Origin: Caprella mutica | Lineage: Eukaryota > Arthropoda > Malacostraca > Amphipoda > Caprellidae | NCBI GenBank assembly: GCA_947561585.1 | Contig: CANNZV010002487.1 | Location: 1-64,000 of the forward strand | Direction of reading: 5' to 3' | DNA: 64,000 nucleotides | Shown here: one piece after another, positions 12,320 through 22,585 of the stretch | Numbering within the stretch: the first letter of the stretch is position 1 | How the letters are laid out: each line of letters starts with the position of its first letter | The notes under the pieces: model-generated | What the model was told of the DNA's origin: nothing | The model's input: the letters and a program-made list of their open reading frames with translations, nothing else | Databases searched by the model: none | Made by a program: the position numbers and the translations under genes

Positions 12320-13808
12320 AAAGTCTTATACCTGCCAGGTCCTATATCTATCAGGTCTTATATCTATCAGGTCTTATATCTATCAGGTCTTATATCTATC
12401 AGGTCTTATAGTAGGTCTTATATCTGTTAGGTCTTATATCTATCAGGTCTTATATCTATCAGGTCTTATAGTAGGTCTTATATCTGTTAGGTCTTATATC
12501 TATCAGGTCTTATATCTATCAGGTCTTATATCTATCAGGTCTTATAGTAGGTCTTATATCTGTTAGGTCTTATATCTATCAGGTCTTATATCTATCAGGT
12601 CTTATATCTATCAGGTCTTATATCTATCAGGTCTTATAGTAGGTCTTATATCTGTTAGGTCTTATATCTATCAGGTCTTATATCTATCAGGTCTTATAGT
12701 AGGTCTTATATCTGTTAGGTCTTATATCTATCAGGTCTTATATCTATCAGGTCTTATATCTATCAAGTCTTATAGTAGTTCTTATATCTGTTAGGTCTTA
12801 TATCTATCAGGTCTTATATCTATCAGGTCTTATATCTATCAGGTCTTATATCTATCAGGTCTTATATCTATCAGGCCTTAAAGTAGGTCTTATATCTGTT
12901 AGGTCTTATATCTATCAGGTCTTATATCTATCAGGTCTTATAGTAGGTCTTATATCTGTTAGGTCTTATATCTATCAGGTCTTATATCTATCAGGTCTTA
13001 TAGTAGGTCTTATATCTGTTAGGTCTTATATCTATCAGGTCTTATAGTAGGTCTTATATCTGTTAGGTCTTATATCTATCAGGTTTTATAGTAGGTCTTA
13101 TATCTATCAGGTCTTATAGTAGGTCTTATATCTGTTAGGTCTTATATCTATCAGGTCTTATAGTAGGTCTTATATCTGTTAGGTCTTATATCTATCAGGT
13201 CTTATATCTATCAGGTCTTATATATATCAGGTCTTATAGTAGGTCTTATATCTGTTAGGTCTTATATCTATCAGGTCTTATAGTAGGTCTTATATCTGTT
13301 AGGTCTTATATCTATCAGGTCTTATAGTAGGTCTTATATCTATCAGGTCTTATAGTAGGTCTTATATCTGTTAGGTCTTATATCTATCAGGTCTTATAGT
13401 AGGTCTTATATCTGTTAGGTCTTATATCTATCAGGTCTTATAGTAGGTCTTATATCTGTTAGGTCTTATATCTGTTAGGTCTTATATCTATCAGGTTTTA
13501 TATCTATCAGGTCTTATAGTAGGTCTTATATCTGTTAGGTCTTATATCTATCAGGTCTTATAGTAGGTCTTATATCTGTTAGGTCTTATATCTATCAGGT
13601 CTTATATCTATCAGGTCTTATATCTATCAGGTCTTATATCTATCAGGTCTTATAGTAGGTCTTATATCTGTTAGGTCTTATATCTATTAGGTCTTATATC
13701 TATCAGGTCTTATATCTATCAGGTCTTATATCTAACAGGTCTTATATCTGATAAGCTTTATATCTATCAGGTCGTATATCTATCAGTTCTTATATCTATC
13801 AGGTCTTA
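12320..13808. repeat. 16-bp minisatellite, left part
   Basis: Array of AGGTCTTATATCTATC (16 bp) with two frequent alternatives: AGGTCTTATATCTGTT (16 bp) and a short AGGTCTTATAGT (12 bp). The three types alternate in a repeating pattern (short, then CTGTT, then one or more CTATC), which is a higher-order structure. The same array resumes at 15447, after a transposon insertion. Confidence 0.96.
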
Positions 13809-15440
13809 TAGTAGCGGACAAAATATAAGGGTAGGCAAAAACAACTTATCTAAATATTTAATTTCATAAAAAGTACAAAACGCACATTATTGAAATTTTG
13901 CATATATTTTCATATAGAGCTCATATGTATTCGTATGAAATTTCAAAGCATTTGGACAAATATTTTAGCAATAGTTCCATATTTTACTTCAAACACTAAA
14001 TTTTGCTCTGGTAAAAAGTTAAGGGTAGCTATCATAAACTTTGAAATATTCGCGGATATTGGCAATTATCTTAATAATTTGTGAATAACTCTTTACTATA
14101 TCACTCTAATGCATTTTCTACTACAAAATTCTAATAACTTTGCACAATATGAAGGAGTTATCCATCTTCTATTCATCCTCAAGAAATGTCCACAAATTTC
14201 CCCTCTGACACAGTCTCTAATTGTCGTTGCAAGAGATTTCTATTGCCACATGAAGGTTCAAAACGATTGTGCAACATATTGTGGCTCAACATAAGCAGTA
14301 TGGAGTTGTTGATTCCAAACCGAAGAATGGTAGACTTCCCAAAGCATTGTTGAGAGAAGATCATGCAAGTCTTCAAAGTAGCTTGCAAGGTAGTTTCAAC
14401 ACTTCTGGTCAAATTTTTCGTGAGATAGATGTCATGTCTGGTGGTACGGTGTCCCAGTCTACTTTTTCGCTTCGACTTCAACAAGTTAGTTTGCAATAAT
14501 TTGTCCCTGCATCGAAGCCTTTCAATCTCAAAAAAGAAACGGAAAGTGTTGCTTGTGTTTTGTCATGAGTATGTCGTTTGGTCGATTGATCAGTGGTCGA
14601 AAGTACATTCTAGTGATGATGGAAGAAAAATAGAAGTCTTTGGTTCTTATAGGAAAGTACAAATTAAACGTAAAGTAGGGGAAATGTTAACTCTGAATGC
14701 GTCAAGAAAACGGTTAATTTTGGAGGAGGTAGTGTGATGGTCTTGGAGGTCATTTTTTCTGCAGGACCTGGTCCCACTGTTAGTCTACGAGGAGGAGTTA
14801 TTGCAGAAGTATAAAACAGCTCTTTCGTCATCATTCTCTCCCCTATCAACAAGCAGCTGACCCTCAACCACAGAGTTTCAAGCAGGACAACTTACCCTAC
14901 TACTCAGATAAAAATGTTACTACTCTGTTAGAAGATGAAGAAATTGCTCTAATGTGCTGGTTTTCACAGAGTCCTGACCTCAATCGAATTGAGATTGTTT
15001 GGATAATAATTGGAGACTGTACTCAGAGAAGAAACACAAGAAATGTGGAAGAATTGTGGACATTACTGGAGGATGAATAGAAGATGGACAACTCTTTCAT
15101 ATTGTTCCAAATTTGTAGAATTTTGTAGTAGAAGATGTATTAGAGTGATATAGCAAAGAGTTATTCACAAATTATTAAGTTAATTGCCAATAACCGCGAA
15201 TATTTCAAAGTTTATGATGGCTACCCTTAACTTTTTACCAGAGCAAAATTTAGTGTTTGAAGTAAAATACGGAACTATTCCTAGAATATTTGTCCAAATG
15301 CTTTGAAATTTCATACGAATACATATGAGTTCTATATGAAAATACATGCAAAATTTCAATAATGTGTGTTTTGTACTTTTTATGAAATTAAAGATTTAGA
15401 TAAGTTGTTTTTGCCAACCCTTATATTTTGACGGCTACTG
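13809..15440 (+). mobile_element. Decayed Tc1/mariner element with very long inverted repeats
   Basis: A 1.63-kb element sits inside the 16-bp minisatellite. Its ends are inverted copies starting (T/C)AGTAGC and continuing with CAAAATATAAGGGT. The similarity extends for roughly 390 bp from each end, far longer than usual for this superfamily. A TA precedes the left end; the right-hand flank reads CA, so the expected TA duplication is only half preserved. The middle codes, in broken frames on the plus strand, for a Tc1-type transposase. Part of an insertion this young relative to the array can be dated: it came after the minisatellite had expanded. Confidence 0.85.
14200..15080 (+). pseudogene. 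Tc1-like transposase remnant
   Basis: Broken frames give, in order, a helix-turn-helix-like segment (...IVAQHKQYGVVDSKPKNGR), a segment corresponding to the first catalytic Asp region (WSKVH..., VFGSYRKVQIKRKVGEM), and a C-terminal piece with SQSPDLNRIEIVW, which matches the SPDLNPIE-type motif of Tc1 transposases. Several frameshifts and stops separate these pieces, so no active enzyme is encoded. Confidence 0.75.
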
Positions 15441-15446
15441 CATGTA

Positions 15447-16296
15447 TATCTGTTAGGTCTTATATCTATCAGGTCTTATCTATCAGGTCTTATATTAGGT
15501 CATAAATCTATCAGGTCTTATATCTATCAGGTCTTACATCAGGTCTTAAATCTATCAGGTCTTATATCAGGTCTTATATCTATCAGGTCTTATATCTACC
15601 AGGTCTTTTATCTGTTAGGTCTTTATATCTATCAGGTCTTATATCTATCAGGTCTCATATTTATCAGGTCTTATATCTGTTAGGTCTTATATCTATCAGG
15701 TCTTATATCAGGTCTTTTATCTATCAGGTCCTATATCTATCAGGTCTTATATCTATCTGGTCTTATATCTATCAGGTATTATATCTATCAGGTCTTATAT
15801 CTATCAGGTCTTATATCTATCAGGTCTCATATCTATCAGGTTTAAAATATCTATCAGGTCTTATATCAGGTCTTAAATCTATCAGGTCTTATATCTATCA
15901 GGTCTTATATTAGGTCTTTTATCTATCAGGTCCTACATATATCAGGTCTTATATCTATCTGGTCTTATATCTATCAGGTCTTATATCTACCAGGTCTTAT
16001 ATCTATGTGGTCTTATATCTATCAGGTCTTATATCTGTCAGGTCCTATATCAGTTCTTATATCTATCAGGTCTTATATCAGGTCTTATATCTATCAGGTC
16101 TTATATCTATCAGGTTTAAAATATCTATCAGTTCTTATATCAGGTCTTAAATCTATCAGGTCTTATATCTATCAGGTCTTATATCAGTTTTTTTTCTATC
16201 AGGTCTTATATCTATCAGGTCTTATATCAGGTTTTATATCAGGTTTTCTATCTATCAGGTCTTGTATCAGGTTTTTTATCTATTAGGTCCTCTATC
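15447..16296. repeat. 16-bp minisatellite, right part
   Basis: Continuation of the AGGTCTTATATCTATC array beyond the transposon. This side is more diverged and has different short variants (ATCAGGTCTTAT without the second half), so the two sides have evolved separately since the insertion, or the insertion fell at a boundary between sub-arrays. Confidence 0.93.
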
Positions 16297-16525
16297 CCGT
16301 TAGGTGGCGTGGTGGCTGGGGATGCACGAGGATCACAGATCAGTGCGAGATAAGGCAACGTTGGCACCGCCCGCGAGATGGCAGTAGGAGGGGCATGTGG
16401 CATTCAGGGCGGTATCAGTGCCAAAATGGCATGGCATTGATATGGCAGCAGTGCCAGTCTCTACAATTACCCATGACAAGGTTAACTATAACAAACAGAT
16501 AGTCTACGGACTCTTCACAGTCATA
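16297..16525. other. GC-richer unique stretch
   Basis: A short stretch of higher GC content than its surroundings (TGGCGTGGTGGCTGGGG and the following 150 bp). I checked it for a tRNA-like fold and an open frame and found neither. Confidence 0.35.
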
Positions 16526-16529
16526 AGTA

Positions 16530-16734
16530 GGGTACGTTACGAATTATCGGTCGGTTTCACATCTTCGGTCATATAAGAAAAAATGATATAATCTTCATTA
16601 TTTGATTTTTATTTTAATTGGTATCTATGATACCTACAGATATCATTGATACCAAATAGAAATAAAATAATTATAATAAAATTCTGTTTATATGACCAAA
16701 GTTTTGAAACTGACCGATTACTTGTAATTTATCC
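16530..16734. mobile_element. Palindromic miniature element, TA-GGG family
   Basis: A 205-bp foldback. The left arm begins GGGTACGTTACGAATTATCG and the right arm ends with its diverged complement (CGATTACTTG...ATCC), with TA on each side. The centre holds TTGGTATCTATGATACC and its complement around a CCTACAGA middle, which is the core shared by this family. It encodes no protein. Confidence 0.85.
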
Positions 16735-16739
16735 TACAT

Positions 16740-17990
16740 GAGGTTGGAAGAAAGTATATACTACCTAAACAAATTACAAATTTTATTAAACTAGTCATGG
16801 TAATAAGAATTTTTATCTCAATAATTATTCATTCGATTTCGTAATGCGTATCTTGAATATTATGCTGATGAACACAAATATCGAAGAGGAAGGAATTATT
16901 AGTGATATCGAGAATAATATCGATATTATCGAGAATAGAATAATATCTAGAATAGTCAATTATAATATCTAGAATAGTCAATTAAAAAATAGTCAATTAT
17001 TATCTTTCTGTAAAGTTTAAATAAATTAGACTAAGTTCTGAGTTATCTAACGAAGAAGAAAAATTATATCTTATTTAGAAATAAATGCCGGGTAAAATAT
17101 AATCTTCCGCAAATTTGCGTAGGTAATTAACGTATATTTTATAATAGGTATATTTATTATGTACTAATGATTGAAAATGTGAAACTGGAGAAAGTTATTG
17201 GTTGTTTTTTCTTTGTTTACTCAACAACAACCGGGTTGGTTGTTTTTACTCAACCAATCCTAGTGAAATAATTATTATTATTTTATTTTTTCTTATATGT
17301 CTGAAAATGTGGAACTGACCGATAATTAAAAACTTACCCAATACGATAATTTATATTTTCACCTATATTTTATTAATAATAAATAATAAATGAATTTTAG
17401 GAGGGGGAGGGGAGGAAACCCAGTCAAAATATTTCACACTGTGTTACGGATAATAAAATGTACTTCATAGGCAATTAAAACCATACTAAAACTGAGAGGC
17501 AGGTTACAATGAAAATTAATTCGAGTTTATATTGTCCGTGTCTTATCCATAATATATTTTAAAGTGATCATATCAGTAAATTTCAAGAATTAATGCTAAA
17601 GCATATTAAATGAATCATACAAATTGAAATAAAGTAATATTACATGGAACATTAATTATCATCAATAGAAATCTAAAGAGTTTCTTTATAATAAATTCAT
17701 ACCAAATTTATATTCTAGCAATGTTTGTTTATTTTGATGCTATTTATAATATTCCAAAACAATGGATAGAAAGTTAGTAAAGATATTTTCGATTATTATT
17801 TTAAGAATACAAAAGCACTGACTAACTTTTCTGTAAATTATCAGGTGCCTGAACATTTTGCCGGTGTTACAAAGTGTTTGGGGGTAGCCATGACTACGCC
17901 ACAAACAATCAACTCACCAAGTTTTTTAGCAATAACAATCTGAATTATTAAGGTAGTTGCACACCCTCTAAATCAATAGGTAGAAAACAG
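16740..17990. other. AT-rich sequence with a half miniature element
   Basis: Mostly AT-rich unique sequence. At about 17270-17340 a lone right arm of the TA-GGG family is present (TCTGAAAATGTGGAACTGAC, then CGATAATT and CTTACCC). No genes recognised. Confidence 0.45.
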
Positions 17991-18008
17991 TTAATTTATT
18001 ATTCTCTA

Positions 18009-18192
18009 GGGTAAGTTCTTAATTATCGGTCAGTACCTCATTTTCGGACACGTAAGAAAAAACGATATAATTATAATTATTTAATTTTTATTTTAATTGG
18101 TATCCATGATATTAAATTAAATAATTATAATTATATCGTTTTTTCTTACGTGTCCGAAAATGAGGTACTGACCGATAATTAAGAACTTACCC
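18009..18192. mobile_element. Palindromic miniature element, TA-GGG family (well preserved)
   Basis: A 184-bp foldback starting GGGTAAGTTCTTAATTATCG and ending with its complement, ...TTAAGAACTTACCC, flanked by TA on both sides. The arms pair over nearly their whole length, including GAAAATGAGG and its mate and the ACGATATAATTATAATTA stretch. The good preservation suggests a recent insertion. One half of the GGTATC core is lost. Confidence 0.9.
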
Positions 18193-18350
18193 TATAGCAC
18201 GGGTGGGCCCAAGCGGCATGGAAATTGACTCATTTCACTACTAATTATTAGTAATTTACATAAGTTATCCTTATTTTGTACGAAAGAAAACTCTAATTTC
18301 AGCATTTACTGAAAAAAAAATCAATTTCAGTAATTGTAAACAGAACTCCT

Positions 18351-18520
18351 CTATAGTGAATGTAATGTCATGAGTAAGGAACTACCCTCTATAGTGAACA
18401 ATTTTTCTATAGTCTGCCATGAATGGCCATCAGTTTTAGAAAACTTGGCAGACTAAAGGAAATTTGTTCACTATACGAGATAGTTCTTTACTCAGGACTC
18501 TACATTCACTATAGAGGATT
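18351..18520. mobile_element. Palindromic miniature element with CTATAGTGAA words
   Basis: A foldback in which CTCTATAGTGAATGTA at the left pairs with TACATTCACTATAGAG at the right. A second inner pair (CTCTATAGTGAACAA and TTGTTCACTATACGAG) surrounds a TGCCA...TGGCA centre. The word CTATAGTGAA therefore occurs four times, twice in each orientation. Confidence 0.7.
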
Positions 18521-18529
18521 GCGTGAATC

Positions 18530-19245
18530 AATATGAGAACGAATTGAAATTCAGTCTGTCATTTAGCTTCATATTCGAATAGTACATTATAGCAAATATT
18601 AAAATAATTCAGTCTTTAAATGAAAAATTCCTACTTAACTTGATTTCCATATTATTAAGAGAGTTATTAAAATATCAACGTTAAAGGTACTTTTAGGTTC
18701 AAGTTTGTTCCTGTGTATATCTATATACTTGATCCTGTTTATATGTTTAACCAAACGGACATTTGGTCGAAATACTTTTTTATTTTAAAAACAAAAAATG
18801 GGATAGTAGGTACCATTAATTTATGTACCTAATAAAAATATTTTTTTTTAAATTATATATATTTTTTCTTTTACTATCGATTCCTCCTTAATTTTAAAGG
18901 GGTAGTACACTAGTAAATAAATACATATCAATCAGACTCAATAATTATAAAAAAATAGGAAACTAAATTGTTTTATAAAATAAAGAAATTTAGAAAAAAT
19001 ACCAGAAATCTCAAAATTACACGAAAAAGAAATTCATTTATTTAAAAAATTTGTATTGAATCAACATTCAATTTCTACAGAAAACCTTTATAGACTGTAA
19101 AGCGTATCTGGCGCGTTCTCACTGCCTAATATACTTTGTAAAGCGGTTAGAACGTCGCGTTTTCACCGCCTAGTACCTAAACTTTGAATTTTAAGAAGCG
19201 GTAGCAGGGCAGTGACACCGCGGCGGTGAACCTGCTAATATAGTA
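18530..19245. other. AT-rich sequence, no gene seen
   Basis: AT-rich sequence. Around 19105-19220 a short higher-GC stretch contains spaced copies of GCGGT/ACCGC-type words, which could be a degenerate small foldback. Confidence 0.35.
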
Positions 19246-19246
19246 T

Positions 19247-19350
19247 GGATCTAAGACCTCGTATTTGGAGAGCATAACCATAGTGGCATAACCCTAGCGC
19301 TATCCTCTAAAACTGCAAGTAGCGTTAAAAAGCAAGCCATAATCCCAATT
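19247..19350 (+). repeat. Interspersed repeat, fragment of the copy-1 family
   Basis: The segment ATCTAAGACCTCGTATTTG through CTAGCGCTATCCTCTAAAAC to TAGCGTTAAAAA matches the 3' part of the repeats at 11333 and 24301. It has a small internal duplication (CATAACC). Confidence 0.75.
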
Positions 19351-19429
19351 TACAAAAGTACTGATGGAAAAAAGCCACCGCATCATTTTCTTAAATAAGT
19401 CGGATAAAGTGTACTTTAAAGACTTCAAA

Positions 19430-20060
19430 TTTTCAAACTATACCCCAAGTGTAGTTTAAGGACCCCAGTGAATTTTTGAATGTATCTATGCTGCGGCGTT
19501 CTGCATGTTTCGACTGCAATCGAATCAAAATAATTCTTCTACTAAGGTGTTCAGAAACAAAAAAGAACAGAGCAACATTCCAAACAGAAATTCTACCTCT
19601 ACTTGGTGAAGATCCTCTACCAGCCATTGAATGGATGAAGCAAAGACAACTATTGACCAGTGTTGTGAAGTGTCATGCTGCCCATTGTTGAAAAAGTGGT
19701 GAAAACAGGTACTACGATTCATAGCGATAAATGGAGTGTACCGAAGGATTAGACCCCCCTTTACACTTGCATTTCTCATCGTCGCCTTATAAAAAATGCT
19801 CATTGCAAAAAGTTTAGCTGCAATTGATTTTAACGGAACCCTCCACACTTGCGTTAGAAAAAATGCTGGTAAAAAAAAGCGCAAGTGTGAAGGGGTCCGT
19901 TAAAATCAATTGCAGCTAAACATTTTGCCATGAGCATTTTTTTAAAGGCGACGTTGAGAAACGCAAGTGTGAAGGGGGCCTTACAGAAATTACAGGTCTC
20001 CAACACAAAATGATCAACTCCATTAACTTTGTTGATATGAGTTTTAATTGCCATAAATAT
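19430..20060 (+). pseudogene. Merlin (ISXO2-like) transposase remnant, interrupted
   Basis: The plus strand reads LPAIEWMKQRQLLTSVVKC in an N-terminal piece, which resembles the start of ISXO2/Merlin transposases, followed closely by TGTTIHSDKWSV, the second catalytic-Asp region of that family. After a 229-bp inserted element the frame resumes with LQHKMINSINFVDM, which corresponds to the HxxVNHSxNFVDP motif. Large internal parts are missing. The pieces appear in the family order, so I am fairly confident of the family and sure the gene is dead. Confidence 0.7.
19752..19980. mobile_element. Harbinger-like foldback element inside the Merlin remnant
   Basis: A 229-bp palindromic element with arms GACCCCCCTTTACACTTGC and GCAAGTGTGAAGGGGGCC, flanked by TTA on both sides. 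A 3-bp TTA duplication is typical of PIF/Harbinger insertions. It interrupts the transposase remnant between the TTIHSDKW and NFVD motifs, so it inserted after that transposon arrived. Confidence 0.8.
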
Positions 20061-20524
20061 CACCCAAGTGTATTATAAGGACCGCAAAAAAAACCTAAGT
20101 GTTTATTATGGACCTCAGATTGAGCTGGGGTCTTTAGAGTACACCTGATCCAATATGTCAAATAGGTTGAAGGAAAAAAAAACATAAAAACATCAAATAC
20201 ATTTATTATGATTGGTACAAAGATAGAAATGATCAGAAGTAAGAGTTTACAATTTCCAATTATACCTTAAGAGATGCTACCTACTCTTTCAAATTTAAGT
20301 AGTCACTAATTTAAATAACTAACTAGGTGTATTTATAAAATAAATAGTCCACTAATATCTAAAGATTGAGATTGCAAATATAGATTAACTTCAATTTCTC
20401 TAGCTGTTTATATAAATGCAAAATGATTTTTGTAGTAGATAAGAAAAGCTATGAAAAATTAAGTAAAAAAATGTTACAAGCTAAAACTCAAAAAATTATA
20501 TCACTATATTAATATTTTATTAAT

Positions 20525-20810
20525 TGATATAACGTCTACTTCGAAACCAAAGACCAACTCTCAGATCGAAAGGAAATAAATAAAAGAGACTTGAAAGTAG
20601 AAGACAGATAAGAAAATGGCTCTATGAACAAAGTGGCTAATATAAAAGCCTTTATAAATGAATATTGGCAACACAAGCAGTTAAAAGTTCAATAGAATTA
20701 TTTATTCTGTTTTGGAATCAAAAGCCATATCACAGGAAATTAAATACAAGGGACTCGAAGAAGCAGTCAGAAAGGAAAGTGGCTGAATGAACAAATAAAC
20801 GGTTTGAGAG
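20525..20810 (+). repeat. Interspersed repeat fragments of the copy-1 family
   Basis: Two diverged pieces containing AACGTCTACTTCGAAACC and, further on, GAAGAAGCAGTCAGAAAGG and AAGTGGCT..., the first part of the repeats at 11333 and 24301. Confidence 0.6.
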
Positions 20811-20825
20811 TTGCAATAAACACTA

Positions 20826-20964
20826 GGGCAAGTTCTTAATTATCGGTCAGTTCCACATTTTCGGACACTCAAGAAAAAACGATATAACAATAATTATTTA
20901 ATTTTAATCGTTTTTTCTTAAGTGTCCGAAAATGGGGAACTGACCGATAATTAAGAACTTACCC
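20826..20964. mobile_element. Palindromic miniature element, TA-GGG family (shortest)
   Basis: A 139-bp near-perfect palindrome from GGGCAAGTTCTTAATTATCG to its complement CGATAATTAAGAACTTACCC, flanked by TA. The GGTATC core is absent, so this is an internally deleted, minimal form. Confidence 0.9.
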
Positions 20965-21212
20965 TAGTCAATAATTAAGAATAACTTATGGAATGTGCTG
21001 TCAAGGTAAGTAAATAATACTAAAAGCATAGTTAACACTTTGTGAAGTTAAATAAATAACAATGAAAAGATAACAGGTTAGACAGATCACAGATAAATTG
21101 CACAATTGAGTTAAGGACACTACCTAAAAACTAACTCTTCTGAGATTCAAAAATGTTAATCAGGATAATAATTTCCAAGGATAGGAAATTAATAATTAAT
21201 TAATAATAAGTA

Positions 21213-21383
21213 GGGTTGGGACAATAGGCTCTTAAAATCATAGATCCCTAAAATATTATAGACGGAGAGAATTAAAAACTACTGAATGGTTCTACACCAG
21301 CGGTATATAGTATTCGATACCATTTCATTTAGTCTGTGATATTCTTGGGATCTATGATTTTAAGAGCATATTGTCACAACCCT
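21213..21383. mobile_element. Miniature element, AGGGTTG ends
   Basis: About 171 bp with inverted ends of roughly 37 bp, AGGGTTGGGACAATAGGCTC and its mate GAGCATATTGTCACAACCCT, extending inward through CTTAAAATCATAGATCCC. The sequence TAATAAGT flanks the left end and recurs 2 bp beyond the right end, which would fit an 8-bp hAT-type duplication. Confidence 0.75.
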
Positions 21384-21758
21384 TCTAATAAGTCTATCTT
21401 TAATAGAAAGGGACAGATGGAATGAAAGAACTAAGAGACACTGAACTAAATATTAACTTTTGAAGTAGTTGCACTAAACCGAAAATACCTTTAGTTTATT
21501 TAAGAATTAAAAGAGACCAATTGAAGAATAAATAGATAGCTACTTTCTTAAATTATTTAACATAAATAACATGAAAGTTATTTCAGATTTTCATGAGGAC
21601 ATAATAAACATTCAATAGACTATTTTATAGATTAAATATTTCTCTAATACAAAGGCACGACAATATCAATATTATAAATATATGATGGTTGGTATATAGT
21701 AACTTACAACCAATGACATGTTAGTTACATCAAAAAGACATCAGAGCTTTACACTATA

Positions 21759-22016
21759 CCTACCCAACAGTCATTTTGACTGGTTTTTACTTTGCAAACA
21801 TTTGTATCTCATAAATTTATTATTGGTAGGTAGTTGATTTTTTTTTAATATAAGAAACACTACTGGTAACTTTAATTGGTATCATGTATACCAATAAAAA
21901 AATTAAATACCGTCTCTTTATATTAGCAATAAACAATTTAAAGAATCTACTATTAATTATTTACGAGATACAAATGCATGAAAAGTAAAAAGCAGTAAAA
22001 TTAACTGTTTGGTAGG
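21759..22016. mobile_element. Palindromic miniature element, TA-CCTACC family
   Basis: A 258-bp foldback with ends CCTACCCAACAG and CTGTTTGGTAGG, flanked by TA. Inner arms pair (CATTTGTATCTC with GAGATACAAATG). The centre carries TTTAATTGGTATCATG and TATACCAAT, the same core as the TA-GGG family, although the ends are different. Confidence 0.8.
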
Positions 22017-22019
22017 TAC

Positions 22020-22580
22020 AGTGTTAAAAACATAATTGATTTACACAATACAGAATTTTTCCAAATTTAAAAAAAAGTTACAGTATTAACCTCCAAGTAA
22101 CGGAACATCTAAAAGGTAAGTACCAATAGTTAAAATAGATTAACTGTATGTACAACTCTCGAAAATAAAGCTAATTAATCTTGTAGGGTGGACAAAATTA
22201 ACGATGGACAACATTTTTTGAATGCTATAGTGAATAGCTAACATACGTCGATCAACATTTATTTACCGTTTGAAAATTTCGAAATGTGAAAAACATGTGA
22301 AATTATTTATTCAATTTTTCAATTTGTATTTAATTAATTATATTATTAGATATAGAGATATACTCTACTATTTAAAAGGATTCTACTTCTTATCATTTAT
22401 AATTTAAGTTTTCTATTTGTTTTAAGTTAGGCAACCTAATTTATAATGAAACAGATTAGCTAGTTACTTATTTTGTGTTCCACTACTTAGAGGTTTAAAT
22501 ATAAAAGCATAAAGTAATAATTTATTTCTATAAATCTTCCAATGGATAACAAATTAGTAAGAATAACAAAAAAGAAAGAA
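22020..22580. other. AT-rich 3' flank of the AIFM3-like gene
   Basis: AT-rich sequence downstream of the AIFM3-like stop codon. On the minus strand it should hold the 3' untranslated region. I cannot choose a single polyadenylation signal among several AT-rich candidates. Confidence 0.4.
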
Positions 22581-22585
22581 TCTCC

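Noticed and set aside
16297..16440. tRNA-like GC-rich stretch
   Set aside because: No acceptor stem, T-arm GTTCRA motif or anticodon arm could be fitted.
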